From positions 124,001 to 188,000 of the forward strand of contig JAPLCB010000011.1 of the NCBI GenBank assembly GCA_026392455.1: a stretch of DNA of 64,000 bases, in the 5' to 3' direction. The notes under the pieces are model-generated. The model worked only from the letters and a program-made list of their open reading frames with translations, was not told the origin of the DNA and did no database searches. The position numbers and the translations under genes were made by a program. The stretch comes from Propionibacteriales bacterium (lineage in GTDB: Bacteria > Actinomycetota > Actinomycetes > Propionibacteriales > Nocardioidaceae). Positions within the stretch are counted from its first letter, which is position 1, and the number at the start of each line of letters is the position of its first letter. This document shows, piece after piece, positions 37,510-46,441 of the stretch.

Positions 37510-38593
37510 CGTAGTCCACGCTCATGGTGGCCGGGAGCGGGGCCCGCCCGTCGTAGACGTTGCCGGTGGCCCCCATGCCCTGGGTGAGAGCCATGATGTA
37601 CGGCTTGGCGAAGGCAGGATCCCCGGACGTGTTCGTCAGGCAGCGCCGGCCGTTCACGAAGATCTCCACCTTCTTGGCGGACCACTCGAGCGTGTAGGTG
37701 GTCCAGCTTCCGCGGATCGCCGAGCAGTTCCAGGCCGTGTTCGTCCCCAGCAGGGTGCCGAAGACGTCCGCGCTGTAGTGCAGGAACGGGATCGTCAACG
37801 TCGGGTAGGCGGAGTAGGTCTCGCTGATGTCGATCTCGCCGGCGTACGGCCAGACGGTGCCGTCGGAGTAGCGGTCGTCGGGCCAGAGCCAGAACGCTTC
37901 GTGCAGGCCGGGGGCGGTGGTGGCGGTGTTCTTGATCCGGGCCTCGAAGCGTCCGTACTGCTGGCTGAAGAGCCGGTAGCTCATCACGCCGCCGCTGACG
38001 TAGTCGGTGGGGCCGGACATGCCGCCGAAGGTGCAGGAGACCGGGGTGGCGACCTTGCGCATGGTCAGGTTCAGGGCGCCGTTCGCGACCGAGATGGTGG
38101 ACGGGTCGTCGGCGTAGCAGGTGTGTGCGGCCTGGGTCCCCATCGCGAACTTGGTCTGCGGGGTCCAGGTCCCACGGTTCAGGGCGCTCCCGCTGAAGTC
38201 GTCCCGCAGGGTGCAGGACCAGGCGGTCCCGTCGGCCTTCTTCACCACGGTGCCGCAGGCGTCGGTCGCGACGACCGTCGGAGCGACGACGACGCTGCGG
38301 CTCACCCGTCCGGGAACACTGACCCGCAGGGTGGCCCGGCCGGGAGCCGAGGCCCGAGCCCGGTAGGCGCCCGCCCGGACGGTGGCCTTGCGCACGACGA
38401 CCCAGCGGCCGCCCTTGCGCTGCTCGATCCGGACCGTCTTGGCCCGACCGTGGAAGGTGCCGGAGACCACGACGGCCTTGCCCACCCGGTGGGCCGACGG
38501 CGTGGACAGCGTGACACTGCTCCGCGCCTCGGCTGGCGCTGCCAGGACCAAGGTCCCGGCCACGGCGACGATCAACGCGACGAGCTGCTTCAT
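37493..38593 (-). CDS. secreted glycoside hydrolase family 16, second copy
   Basis: 366 aa, ATG at 38593. Signal peptide (MKQLVALIVAVAGTLVLAAPAEA), an N-terminal Ig-like domain (about 25-110) and a GH16 domain. The catalytic motif EIDISE gives E253, D255 and E258. It shares Cys spacing and several blocks with the GH16 protein of 4662-5897, so the two are paralogs, but the N-terminal domains differ. An AT-rich 215-bp region with two AAGATCTT palindromes lies upstream and probably holds its control sites. Confidence 0.9.
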   Translation of the reverse strand: MKQLVALIVAVAGTLVLAAPAEARSSVTLSTPSAHRVGKAVVVSGTFHGRAKTVRIEQRKGGRWVVVRKATVRAGAYRARASAPGRATLRVSVPGRVSRSVVVAPTVVATDACGTVVKKADGTAWSCTLRDDFSGSALNRGTWTPQTKFAMGTQAAHTCYADDPSTISVANGALNLTMRKVATPVSCTFGGMSGPTDYVSGGVMSYRLFSQQYGRFEARIKNTATTAPGLHEAFWLWPDDRYSDGTVWPYAGEIDISETYSAYPTLTIPFLHYSADVFGTLLGTNTAWNCSAIRGSWTTYTLEWSAKKVEIFVNGRRCLTNTSGDPAFAKPYIMALTQGMGATGNVYDGRAPLPATMSVDYVKVWK

Positions 38594-38622
38594 TTCGACT
38601 CCTCCGCGGGAGGAAGCCAGAA

Positions 38623-38649
38623 AAGATCTTCTCAGCGACTCAAGATCTT
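38623..38649. promoter_or_regulatory. paired AAGATCTT palindromes upstream of GH16
   Basis: AAGATCTT occurs at 38623-38630 and 38642-38649, 19 bp apart, in a segment that is AT-rich by the standards of this window (38594-38808, no gene). Two dyads two helical turns apart are typical of operator pairs. Confidence 0.45.
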
Positions 38650-38808
38650 TCGACCCGTCCGTGGGTCATGATCGGCTTCCTGCCCAATCGATGACTCAAC
38701 CTTAGGTCGATATGTCCGAATTGTCACTATCTAGAGTTAAGAAAATTTTGCGAAGTTTGCGTAAATTGTCGCTTTCGGTCTAGACCGGCTTCAGACCCAC
38801 GGCGTCGG

Positions 38809-39303
38809 TCAGGACGTCGGGACCTCGGTCCCGACGGCTGCGGAGCCCAGAACCTCGTCGAGCTTCTCGTAGCCCTCGACGATGCCGTGCTCCATGCCGC
38901 TGGCGACCATGGCGTCGCGCCCCTCGACACTCGACCCGATGCTGCGGCTCACCAACCGGGAACGACCGGCCGGCAGTGGTTGGAACTCCACGATCTCCAG
39001 GGCGACACCGTCCGGCGACCCGCGATAGGTGAACGTCTGCACGATCCGTTCGTTCTCCCGGACCTCGTGGAAGGAGCCGTAGAACTCGAAGACGTCCTCC
39101 CCCCGACCCGACGAGTACGCCCAGGAGCCCCCGGTCCGCGGATCCCACTCGCCCAGCGAGAAGGCCAGGTCCCGCGGCCCGATCCACCGGGCGAACAGGT
39201 CGGGATCGACGTGCGCACGGAAGACGAGCTCTGCCGGCGCGTCGAACTCGCGGACGATGTCGATCCACGGCAGGCCCGCGGGGGCGACGATCTGAGTCCT
39301 CAT
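38809..39303 (-). CDS. SRPBCC (AHSA1-like) domain protein
   Basis: 164 aa. Begins with IDIVREFDAPAELVFRAHVDPDLFARWIGP and includes WDPRTGGSWAY and GSFHEVRENERIVQTFTY, which define the AHSA1/START-like family; these fold round a hydrophobic ligand pocket. The ligand is unknown. The ATG at 39303 overlaps the stop of the ArsR gene (4 nt), the classical ArsR-SRPBCC gene pair, in which the regulator controls its partner. Confidence 0.9.
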   Translation of the reverse strand: MRTQIVAPAGLPWIDIVREFDAPAELVFRAHVDPDLFARWIGPRDLAFSLGEWDPRTGGSWAYSSGRGEDVFEFYGSFHEVRENERIVQTFTYRGSPDGVALEIVEFQPLPAGRSRLVSRSIGSSVEGRDAMVASGMEHGIVEGYEKLDEVLGSAAVGTEVPTS

Positions 39304-39659
39304 GACGCTCCTTCGACAGCACGGTCAGGGCCCAGGGCGGCGAGCACGCCGTCCAGGCGGCGGTAGCGCTCCTCAGCCTGCTGGCGGTAGCGCTCGATCC
39401 ACCTGGTCATCAGGTCGAACACCTCGGCCTCCAGGTGCACCGGACGGCGTTGCGCCTCCCGGGTGCGGGTGACCAGGCCAGCGTCCTCGAGCACCTTGAG
39501 GTGCTTGGAGACGGCCTGCACCGACACCTCGTACGACGCGCTGAGGTCGCTCAGCGTGGTGTCGCCAGCGGTCAGCCGCGCCACGATGTCGCGGCGCGTC
39601 GGGTCCGCCAGGGCGCTGAAGACCCGGGAGAGCTGATCCTCGGACGTGGCTGGTGGCAT
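39300..39659 (-). CDS. ArsR-family regulator (ArsR-SRPBCC pair)
   Basis: 119 aa from the ATG at 39659 with AAGGAG 5 nt upstream. Winged helix: FSALADPTRRDIVARLTAGD and SVQAVSKHLKVLEDAGLV. There is no Cys pair, so it does not sense metals; the group usually pairs with SRPBCC proteins. A perfect 13-bp inverted repeat (39667-39694) overlaps its upstream region, suggesting autorepression. Its partner gene is translationally coupled downstream. Confidence 0.9.
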   Translation of the reverse strand: MPPATSEDQLSRVFSALADPTRRDIVARLTAGDTTLSDLSASYEVSVQAVSKHLKVLEDAGLVTRTREAQRRPVHLEAEVFDLMTRWIERYRQQAEERYRRLDGVLAALGPDRAVEGAS

Positions 39660-39666
39660 CGTGGCT

Positions 39667-39694
39667 CCTTGTTCAACCATGTGGTTGAACAAGG
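39667..39694. promoter_or_regulatory. operator, 13-bp perfect inverted repeat
   Basis: Arms CCTTGTTCAACCA and TGGTTGAACAAGG are perfect complements around TG. It overlaps the ribosome site of the ArsR gene. A second TCAAC...GTTGA pair lies at 39718-39733. Confidence 0.75.
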
Positions 39695-39717
39695 ATGACC
39701 GGACGCCCGCCGCGTTG

Positions 39718-39733
39718 TCAACCGCTGAGTTGA
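39718..39733. promoter_or_regulatory. second, weaker operator copy
   Basis: TCAAC (39718-39722) and GTTGA (39729-39733) repeat the core of the palindrome at 39667-39694, just upstream of it in the reading direction of the ArsR gene. Confidence 0.45.
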
Positions 39734-39740
39734 AGAGAAC

Positions 39741-40352
39741 CTAGTGAAGAAGGTTGGCCTTCTCGGCCGCGATGCTGGTGTCCTCGCCGTGACCGGTGTG
39801 GACGACGGTCTCGTCGGGGAGCGCGAACAGTCGCGCCCTGATCGACGCGACGATGAGGTCCGGGTCGCTGAAGGAGCGGCCGGTGGCGCCCGGCCCGCCG
39901 TGGAACAGGGTGTCACCGGTGAAGACGCAGCCCAGGTCGGCGGCGTACAGGCAGACCGCGCCGGGAGCGTGGCCCGGGGTGTGCAGAACCGTCAGCGTCG
40001 TGCCCGCCACCGTGATCTCCTGGCCGTCGGCGAGGTCGACGTCCCAGAGCTCGTCGGTGTGGGTCAGGTCCCAGACCGGCCTGTCATCGGGGTGCAACAG
40101 GATCGGGGCGGTGGTGGCGACCCGAAGCGCCGGCGCCACCCGGACGTGGTCGTCGTGGGCGTGGGTGCAGATGATCGCCTTGACCTTCCGGTCCCCCACG
40201 ATCGCCAGGATGTCCGCGACGCTGTGCGGCGCATCGATGACGACGCACTCGTCGTCGTCGCCGACGACCCACACGTTGTTGTCGACGTCGAACGTCTCGC
40301 CGTCCAGGCTGAAGGTGCCGCTGGTGGTGCCGTGATCCACCCGAGCGGCCAT
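39741..40352 (-). CDS. MBL-fold metallo-hydrolase (linked to mycothiol formaldehyde pathway)
   Basis: 203 aa. The metal motif THAHDDH (HxHxDH), then LHTPGHAPGAV, FTGDTLF and HTGHGEDT are those of glyoxalase-II-like hydrolases. It overlaps the dehydrogenase stop (TGATG). In Actinobacteria this gene regularly follows S-(hydroxymethyl)mycothiol dehydrogenase, and is thought to hydrolyse the S-formylmycothiol product; that substrate is inferred from the pairing. Confidence 0.88.
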   Translation of the reverse strand: MAARVDHGTTSGTFSLDGETFDVDNNVWVVGDDDECVVIDAPHSVADILAIVGDRKVKAIICTHAHDDHVRVAPALRVATTAPILLHPDDRPVWDLTHTDELWDVDLADGQEITVAGTTLTVLHTPGHAPGAVCLYAADLGCVFTGDTLFHGGPGATGRSFSDPDLIVASIRARLFALPDETVVHTGHGEDTSIAAEKANLLH

Positions 40353-41452
40353 CAGGAGCCGGCCTCGGAGAACACGACCACCGAACGCAGTACGTCGCCG
40401 TGGTGCATCTTCTCGAAGGCGGCCTCGATCCCGTCGATCCCGATCTCCTCGGACACGAACGCATCCAGGTCCAGGCGCCCCTGCCGGTAGAGGTCGACCA
40501 GCAGCGGGAAGTCGCGCGACGGCAGGCAGTCGCCGTACCAGCTGGACTTCAGCGATCCGCCGCGACCGAAGACGTCGATCAGCGGGATGTCAGGAACCTT
40601 CATCTCCGGCGTCGGTACGCCGACCAGGACCACGGTGCCGGCCAGGTCGCGGGCGTAGAACGCCTGCTTCCAGGTCTCGGGCCGACCGACGGCGTCGATG
40701 ACGACGTCGGCCCCGTTGCCGTCGGTGAGCGCCTGGACCGCCTCGACGAGGTCGATCCCGGTGGAGTTGATGGTGTGGGTGGCGCCGAGGTTCTTGGCCC
40801 ACTCCAGCTTCCGGTCGTCAAGATCCACGGCGATGATCGTGCTCGCACCGGCGAGCGCGCTCCCCGCGACCGCGGCCGCGCCGACACCGCCGCAACCGAT
40901 CACGGCCACCGACATGCCCCGCCCGACGTTGCCGGTGTTGATGGCGGCGCCGAGGCCGGCCATCACGCCGCACCCGAGCAGGCCGACCGCAGCCGGACGA
41001 GCCTGGGGGTCGACCTTGGTGCACTGGCCAGCGGCGACCAGGGTCTTCTCGATGAAGGCGCCCACGCCGAGCGCCGGGGACAGCTCGGTACCGTCCTCCA
41101 ACGTCATCTTCTGGGTGGCGTTGTGGGTGGCGAAGCAGTACCAGGGCTCGCCCCGGTTGCAGGCCCGGCAGTTCCCGCAGACAGCACGCCAGTTGAGGAT
41201 CACGAAGTCCCCGGGAGCTACCTCGGTGACCCCCTCCCCGACGGACTCCACGATGCCAGCAGCCTCGTGCCCGAGCAGGAACGGGAACTCGTCGTTGATC
41301 CCACCCTCGCGGTAGTGCAGGTCCGTGTGGCAGACGCCGCACGCCTGGACCGTCACCACGGCCTCACCCGGACCGGGGTCGGGGACGTTGATGGTGACCA
41401 GCTCGACCGGCGCGCCCTTGGCGCGTGCAATGACTCCCTTGACCTGTTGCAT
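40352..41452 (-). CDS. S-(hydroxymethyl)mycothiol dehydrogenase
   Basis: 366 aa. Zinc-dependent alcohol dehydrogenase: [29 protein letters not shown], structural zinc cysteines [15 protein letters not shown], and [14 protein letters not shown] for NAD. This matches the MscR/mycothiol-dependent formaldehyde dehydrogenase group, which oxidises the formaldehyde-mycothiol adduct. ATG at 41452 with a GGGAGG site upstream. It fits an organism that uses mycothiol, and its product would pass to the MBL hydrolase that overlaps its 3' end. Confidence 0.93.
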   Translation of the reverse strand: MQQVKGVIARAKGAPVELVTINVPDPGPGEAVVTVQACGVCHTDLHYREGGINDEFPFLLGHEAAGIVESVGEGVTEVAPGDFVILNWRAVCGNCRACNRGEPWYCFATHNATQKMTLEDGTELSPALGVGAFIEKTLVAAGQCTKVDPQARPAAVGLLGCGVMAGLGAAINTGNVGRGMSVAVIGCGGVGAAAVAGSALAGASTIIAVDLDDRKLEWAKNLGATHTINSTGIDLVEAVQALTDGNGADVVIDAVGRPETWKQAFYARDLAGTVVLVGVPTPEMKVPDIPLIDVFGRGGSLKSSWYGDCLPSRDFPLLVDLYRQGRLDLDAFVSEEIGIDGIEAAFEKMHHGDVLRSVVVFSEAGS

Positions 41453-41496
41453 GCGACGACCTTCTCACCTCCCAAAAAATTGTCCAGCCCCGGTGC

Positions 41497-41520
41497 AACC
41501 TTTCCGCGTTTCGCCTCGTC
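41497..41520 (+). promoter_or_regulatory. candidate ECF-type promoter of the sigma factor gene
   Basis: AAC (41497-41499, in TGCAACC), 17 nt, then CGTC (41517-41520), the AAC/CGTC spacing of ECF sigma promoters. The start codon is 25 nt on and GGAGG is between, so the sigma gene may activate itself. Confidence 0.55.
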
Positions 41521-41544
41521 TGGTCAGGGTGAAGGAGGTGCAGG

Positions 41545-42135
41545 ATGCTTACGTCGACCCTCGACACGGCCCCGGACGAGACCCCGATGACGACACCCAC
41601 CGAGCTGCAGACCTCCCGCGACACCGAGTTCGCCGAGTGGATGGACGCGCGCCAGCGCAAGCTGCTGCGCACGGCGTACCTGCTCACCGGCAACGTCCAC
41701 GAGGCCGAGGACCTGGTCCAGACGGCGCTGGCCAAGGTGTACCTGGCCTGGGACCGGGTCTCGAAGGCGCAGTCCGTGGACGCCTACGCCCGAAAGATCC
41801 TGGTCAACGAGCACACCTCGATGTGGCGACGCCTCTGGCGCCAGCGCGAGACCGTGAGCGACACCAGCAGCTACGACGTGCCGGTCGCGTCCGCCGAGTA
41901 CGACGGGGTCGGCACGGCGCTGTGGACCGCGGTCCGGTCCCTGCCCGAGCGGCAGCGGGCCGTGATCGTGCTGCGCTACTACGAGCAGCTCTGCGAGAAG
42001 GAGACCGCCGAGGCCCTCGGGGTCACGATCGGCACCGTCAAGTCCCAGTCCAGCCGAGCGCTGGACAGCCTGAGAACCGGACTGGGCAACCAGTTCGACC
42101 CACCGACCGACCTTGCCGGATGGGAGGCCACCTGA
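41545..42135 (+). CDS. ECF RNA polymerase sigma factor (SigE-type)
   Basis: 196 aa, ATG at 41545 with GGAGG 6 nt upstream. Region 2: RTAYLLTGNVHEAEDLVQTAL; region 4: LPERQRAVIVLRYYEQLCEKETAEALGVTIGTVKSQSSRAL. It is a SigE/SigM-type extracytoplasmic-function sigma factor of the actinobacterial group. The stop overlaps the start of a membrane protein gene (TGATG), which is probably its anti-sigma factor. A possible autoregulated promoter is at 41497-41520. Confidence 0.93.
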   Translation: MLTSTLDTAPDETPMTTPTELQTSRDTEFAEWMDARQRKLLRTAYLLTGNVHEAEDLVQTALAKVYLAWDRVSKAQSVDAYARKILVNEHTSMWRRLWRQRETVSDTSSYDVPVASAEYDGVGTALWTAVRSLPERQRAVIVLRYYEQLCEKETAEALGVTIGTVKSQSSRALDSLRTGLGNQFDPPTDLAGWEAT

Positions 42136-43364
42136 TGACCCCGGCCCCGCACAACCCCGAGAAAGACCTCGAGCAGACCCTGGCCCGACACGCCGAACGC
42201 CTCGCCCACCAGGGCAGCCCGCTGGAGCTGGACCAGGTACTCGGTCGCGCCGGCGAGATCCGCCGCGGACGCCGGATGCGGGCCACCATGGCCATGGCCG
42301 CCGTCGTCCTGGCGGTAGCCGTTCCGGTCGGAATCACGACCCTGAACGCGCCCACCGACGACCGACCGGACTTCGCGAACACCCCGTCGGCGATCCCCAC
42401 ACCGGACGACACCCGACCGGTCGGTCTCGGTGAGTACCGGTCCGGTGGCGCTCCGAGCACGGGGTACGTCCAGGACGGCACGTTGTACTACAACGGCACC
42501 GAACGCTCGGTCGGCTCCAACGTCAACTACCTGGAGCGGTTGAACGGCGGCTTCCTGATCGGCCAGTACGACGGCGGCGGCAACGTCACCGTCCGCTTCC
42601 TCGCCGACGCCGGCGACAGCCCCGACACGACCTGGACCCTCGCCGGCGGCATCGCGGTCTCGCCCTCGGGCAGCAACGGCGCCTTCGTGGAGACCAACGG
42701 GACGGTGATCCTGGTGCAGGACGGCGGGGCCACCGTCCTCGAGATCGGCACCCTGCCCACGGGGTCCGACTACAGCTACGAGGCCGTGGCCGTCAGCGAC
42801 GGAAACTGCGCGCCGAGCTCGGACACCTCGTGCTCGGTCTGGGCCGTCACCACCGGCCCGAAGCAGACGGCCTGGGAGATCCCCACGGACGGTTCTCCGA
42901 AGAAGGTGCCGAGCCTGGACGGCCTGGTGGCCGTGGACCAGTTCAACAACGTCGTCCGGCGGATCGCCGTCGACGACAGCACCGGCGGGACCTACGCCCT
43001 GTACGACCTGGACGGCCGGAGGATCTGGACGACCTCCGAGTTCACCCCCAGGGCGTTCTCCCCCGACGGGAAGTACCTGATCGCCGATCCGGCGTACGTC
43101 GACGGCAACACCCAGCAGATCACCATCCTGGACAGCGCCACAGGTCGGCCGGTGACGAACCTGAAGACGGCCACGAGCTCGCTGCCGGGCGGTGTCGTCA
43201 GCGTGTTCGAGACGGTGTGGGAGGACGACACCCACGTCCTGTCGACGGTGACCGAGGGCGACCAGTACGCCGTCGTCCGGGTGGACCTCAACGGCAACCG
43301 GGAGTACGCCGTGCCGACGCGAGGGGGCGCCGACCCGTACTCCCTGTCGATCCGCCTCGGCTAG
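42135..43364 (+). CDS. membrane protein with beta-propeller-like extracytoplasmic domain, probable anti-sigma factor
   Basis: 409 aa, ATG at 42135 overlapping the sigma stop, GGAGG 7 nt upstream. A 50-residue cytoplasmic N-terminus, one helix (about 51-69, [18 protein letters not shown]) and about 340 residues outside with repeated beta strands ([39 protein letters not shown]) as in propeller sensor domains. The neighbouring sigma gene suggests it binds the sigma factor. No zinc anti-sigma (HxxxCxxC) motif is present. Its stop overlaps the tsaD stop by 4 bp (convergent). Confidence 0.8.
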   Translation: MTPAPHNPEKDLEQTLARHAERLAHQGSPLELDQVLGRAGEIRRGRRMRATMAMAAVVLAVAVPVGITTLNAPTDDRPDFANTPSAIPTPDDTRPVGLGEYRSGGAPSTGYVQDGTLYYNGTERSVGSNVNYLERLNGGFLIGQYDGGGNVTVRFLADAGDSPDTTWTLAGGIAVSPSGSNGAFVETNGTVILVQDGGATVLEIGTLPTGSDYSYEAVAVSDGNCAPSSDTSCSVWAVTTGPKQTAWEIPTDGSPKKVPSLDGLVAVDQFNNVVRRIAVDDSTGGTYALYDLDGRRIWTTSEFTPRAFSPDGKYLIADPAYVDGNTQQITILDSATGRPVTNLKTATSSLPGGVVSVFETVWEDDTHVLSTVTEGDQYAVVRVDLNGNREYAVPTRGGADPYSLSIRLG

Positions 43365-44416
43365 CTCAGGATCTGGTCCACCGGCATCGACGAGTCGGCC
43401 GGGAGGTCGAGCGCCGACGGCGCTCGACCTCGCGCCACCATCTCCGCACCCAGCGCGGCGACCATCGCTCCGTTGTCGGTGCAGAGCCCGGGACGCGGGA
43501 CCCGCACCCGGATGCCCTTCGCATTAGCCCGCTCGGTCGCGACGAAACGCAACCGGGAGTTCGCAGCCACTCCCCCGCCGATCAAGATGTCCTCGATGCC
43601 CTGGTCGACTGCGGCATCGACCGCCTTGCGGGTCAGGACGTCGACGACCGCCTCCTGGAACGCCGCGGCGACGTCAGCCACCGGGACCGGCTCTCCGCTG
43701 GCCTCCCGGGCCTCGACCCAGCGGGCGACCGCGGTCTTCAACCCGGAGAAAGAGAAGTCGAAGCGGTGCCGCTCGAGGTCCTTGCGGGCGGTGAGCCCGC
43801 GGGGGAAGTCGAAGAAGACGGCATTGCCCTCGCGGGCCACCCGGTCGATGTGCGGGCCCCCGGGGAAAGGAAGTCCGAGCAGCCGGGCCACCTTGTCGAA
43901 GGCTTCACCGGCCGCGTCGTCGATGGTGGCGCCGAGCGGGGTGACCGAGCGGGTCACGTCGTCGACCCGGAGCAGCGAGGAGTGGCCCCCGGAGACCAGC
44001 AGGGCCAGGCAGGGGTCCGGCAGTGCGCCGTGCTCGAGCTGGTCGACCGCGACGTGCGCGGCCAGGTGGTTCACGCCGTACAGGGGCTTCTCCAGCGAGA
44101 TCGCCAGCGCCTTCGCAGCCGCGACGCCGACCAGGAGCGCTCCGGCCAGTCCCGGCCCGGAGGTCACCGCGATCGCGTCGACGTCGGTCAGCGCGATCCC
44201 CGCTGTCTCGCAGGCGCGTTCGAGGGTCGGCACCATGGCTTCGAGGTGCGCCCGGGACGCCACCTCGGGGACCACGCCCCCGAACCGCGCGTGCTCCTCG
44301 ACGCTGCTCGCGACCGCGTCCGCCAGCAGGGTGTGTCCGCGGACGACACCGATCCCGGTCTCGTCGCAGGACGTCTCGATCCCCAGGACCAGGGGTTCGC
44401 TCGTCGCTCGGCTCAT
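43361..44416 (-). CDS. tsaD: tRNA N6-adenosine threonylcarbamoyltransferase TsaD
   Basis: 351 aa, ATG at 44416 overlapping the rimI stop by 4 nt; a start 6 codons upstream is possible. Motifs: [11 protein letters not shown], the metal His in [30 protein letters not shown] and [12 protein letters not shown]. It forms the t6A37 modification in tRNAs reading ANN codons, together with TsaB and TsaE, which are encoded in the same run. Length is normal. Confidence 0.97.
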   Translation of the reverse strand: MSRATSEPLVLGIETSCDETGIGVVRGHTLLADAVASSVEEHARFGGVVPEVASRAHLEAMVPTLERACETAGIALTDVDAIAVTSGPGLAGALLVGVAAAKALAISLEKPLYGVNHLAAHVAVDQLEHGALPDPCLALLVSGGHSSLLRVDDVTRSVTPLGATIDDAAGEAFDKVARLLGLPFPGGPHIDRVAREGNAVFFDFPRGLTARKDLERHRFDFSFSGLKTAVARWVEAREASGEPVPVADVAAAFQEAVVDVLTRKAVDAAVDQGIEDILIGGGVAANSRLRFVATERANAKGIRVRVPRPGLCTDNGAMVAALGAEMVARGRAPSALDLPADSSMPVDQILS

Positions 44417-44889
44417 CTCGGGCGGCCTCCGCAACCAGTGATCAGGGGCAGTCGCATCACCACGGCGTCGACGCCGTCCTTGTAGTACCGCGCACGACGG
44501 TCGATCTCGACGAAGTTCCGGGCGGCGTAGAACGAGAGCGCCCCGCGGTTGTCGGCGCGGACCTCGAGCAGCATCCGGTCGGCACCCGTGCTCGGCGCGT
44601 GCGCGACCACCGCGTCGAGCAGCGCGGTGGCGACCCCGGTGCGGCGGGCACCGGTCGCGACCCCGATCCGCTGCAGCTCGGCGATGTCGCCGGCGTACGA
44701 GGCGACGGCGTAGCCGACCACGGCAGACCCCGCGGCCGTGTCGTCCTGGGCCACCAGGTACTGGATGGTCGGCAGGTCTCCGGTGACGCCGTCACGGACG
44801 AGGTTGGCGCTCCAGGCGTCGTCGCCCTGGCACTCGGCCTCGAGGACCGCGATGGTCCCGGCGTCATCAGCAGTGGCGGGGCGGATCAT
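44413..44889 (-). CDS. rimI: ribosomal protein S18-alanine N-acetyltransferase RimI
   Basis: 158 aa GNAT-fold protein. Acetyl-CoA-binding region [20 protein letters not shown]. In Actinobacteria rimI lies between tsaB and tsaD, as here, which is the main reason for the name; the catalytic fold is clear but the substrate (S18 N-terminus) is by context. The ends overlap neighbouring genes by 4 nt on both sides. Confidence 0.88.
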   Translation of the reverse strand: MIRPATADDAGTIAVLEAECQGDDAWSANLVRDGVTGDLPTIQYLVAQDDTAAGSAVVGYAVASYAGDIAELQRIGVATGARRTGVATALLDAVVAHAPSTGADRMLLEVRADNRGALSFYAARNFVEIDRRARYYKDGVDAVVMRLPLITGCGGRPR

Positions 44890-45530
44890 GCGGGCACCTC
44901 TCCGCCGGGCGCCTTCCGCGCCGCGGTCTCGACCGCGTCCGGACGTCGTAGGTAGAGCGGGTCGGGGTCGAGGAGCTCGAACCGCTCACGGACCACCACG
45001 TCGGCGAGCACCGCCGCATCCGGGTGCTCGGGGCCGGCCGAGTTCGGGAACGCTTCGGGGTACATCAGCGCACCCCGCCCGATCACGAGCTGATCGGTGG
45101 CAACGTCGGCAGGCTTCACGACCTCGGGACCTCCGACCCGGTGCCGGCTCGCGTACGAGGCCAGGTAGACCTCCTTGCGCCGGGCATCGGTGGCGATCAG
45201 GAAGTCGTCGTGGCCGGCATCCATCGCCTCGGCCGCCAGGACGTCGAGCGAGCAGACCCCGTAGACCCCGATGCCCAGCGCGAGCGCCATCGTCCGGGCG
45301 GTGACCAGACCGACGCGAAGACCGGTGAACGGGCCGGGACCGACGCCGACCGCGATCGCCGTGACGTCCCGGCTGGACGCCTCGGCCCGCGCCAGTACCG
45401 CAGCGATGCCGGGCGCCAGCATCTCGCCGTGCTTCATCGAGTCGGTGGAGACGTACTCGGCGACGACCCGCTCACCGTCGTGGAGGGCGACGGTGACGAA
45501 CGGGGTGGCGGTGTCGAAGGCGAGCAGCAT
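44886..45530 (-). CDS. tsaB: tRNA threonylcarbamoyladenosine biosynthesis protein TsaB
   Basis: 214 aa, ATG at 45530 overlapping the tsaE stop by one base (TAATG). MLLAFDTATPFVTVALHDG and VGPGPFTGLRVGLVTA are the TsaB motifs. TsaB is the non-catalytic partner that holds TsaD and TsaE together in the t6A machine. Longer readings upstream overlap the next gene and are rejected. Confidence 0.95.
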   Translation of the reverse strand: MLLAFDTATPFVTVALHDGERVVAEYVSTDSMKHGEMLAPGIAAVLARAEASSRDVTAIAVGVGPGPFTGLRVGLVTARTMALALGIGVYGVCSLDVLAAEAMDAGHDDFLIATDARRKEVYLASYASRHRVGGPEVVKPADVATDQLVIGRGALMYPEAFPNSAGPEHPDAAVLADVVVRERFELLDPDPLYLRRPDAVETAARKAPGGEVPA

Positions 45531-46441
45531 TAGCCCGAGGCTACTGCGGACAGGTCGGCGGCGAGCCACCGGAGCCCGACCGGGGTGATCGTCAGGGTCC
45601 GTACGTCGTCCGCCGCGCGTTCCAGCGTCAGCTCCAGCCGTTCGCTGCTCAGCGCCTCGGCCAGCCCCGAGCCCCACTCGACCACGGTGACGGCCTCGTC
45701 GAGGTCGGTGTCCAGGTCCAGGTCGTCGAGCTCGGCGGAGTCACCCAGCCGGTAGGCGTCGACGTGCACCAGGGCCGGCCCGTCGGCCAGCGACGGGTGC
45801 ACCCGGGCGATCACGAACGTCGGCGACGTGATCGGGCCGCGGACGCCGAGCCCTTCGCCGAGCCCCTGGGTGAAGGTGGTCTTGCCTGCGCCCAGGTCAC
45901 CGGTGAGGATCAGCAGGTCGCCGGCCGCCAGGACCGCGCCGAGCCTCCGGCCGACCGACCGGGTGTCCGAGGGGGTCGGCAGTGCGACCTGGACCGGGAG
46001 CAGCCGCAACAGGTCCAGGCGCGGGCCGTCGCGGCCCACCTCGACGTACCCGTTCTGCTGCCAGAACCGCACCGTGGCCGGGAGCTCTGCCCGCGCCTCC
46101 AGGCTGAGGCCGACCTTGCCACGCCCCGCCGCCACCAGCGCGGCCCGGTACGCCAGCAACCCGGCGAGGCCGTGGCCGCGAGCGTCCGGGACGACCCCGA
46201 ACCGGCGCACACCGAGCAGCCGGCCGCGGTCCTGGAACAGGAGGGTCCCGATCGGCTCGCCGTCGTGGAAGGCCAGCAGCCCGCCATCACTGGCCAGGGC
46301 TGCCGAGACCGAGGCCGCAGTCTCGGACATCGCCGTGGCCGGCGGGTCCAGCGCCGGGCGGTCGGCGAAGGCGCGGTGGATCATCGCCAGCACCTCGTCG
46401 GCACGTTCGGCGCCGACCTCGTGGATCTCGGTCACCGCCAT
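45530..46441 (-). CDS. tsaE: GNAT acetyltransferase - TsaE fusion
   Basis: 303 aa from the ATG at 46441 (a TTG one codon upstream is less likely). Residues 1-145 are a GNAT domain (RRFGVVPDARGHGLAGLLAY, ARAELPATVRFWQQNGYVEV); residues 155-303 are TsaE, the ATPase of the t6A system: Walker A LTGDLGAGKTTFTQGL, then ITSPTFVIARVH, and VVEWGSG. Fusion of an N-terminal acetyltransferase to TsaE is known in Nocardioidaceae. The GNAT substrate is unknown. Its start overlaps the alr stop (TGATG). Confidence 0.93.
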   Translation of the reverse strand: MAVTEIHEVGAERADEVLAMIHRAFADRPALDPPATAMSETAASVSAALASDGGLLAFHDGEPIGTLLFQDRGRLLGVRRFGVVPDARGHGLAGLLAYRAALVAAGRGKVGLSLEARAELPATVRFWQQNGYVEVGRDGPRLDLLRLLPVQVALPTPSDTRSVGRRLGAVLAAGDLLILTGDLGAGKTTFTQGLGEGLGVRGPITSPTFVIARVHPSLADGPALVHVDAYRLGDSAELDDLDLDTDLDEAVTVVEWGSGLAEALSSERLELTLERAADDVRTLTITPVGLRWLAADLSAVASG

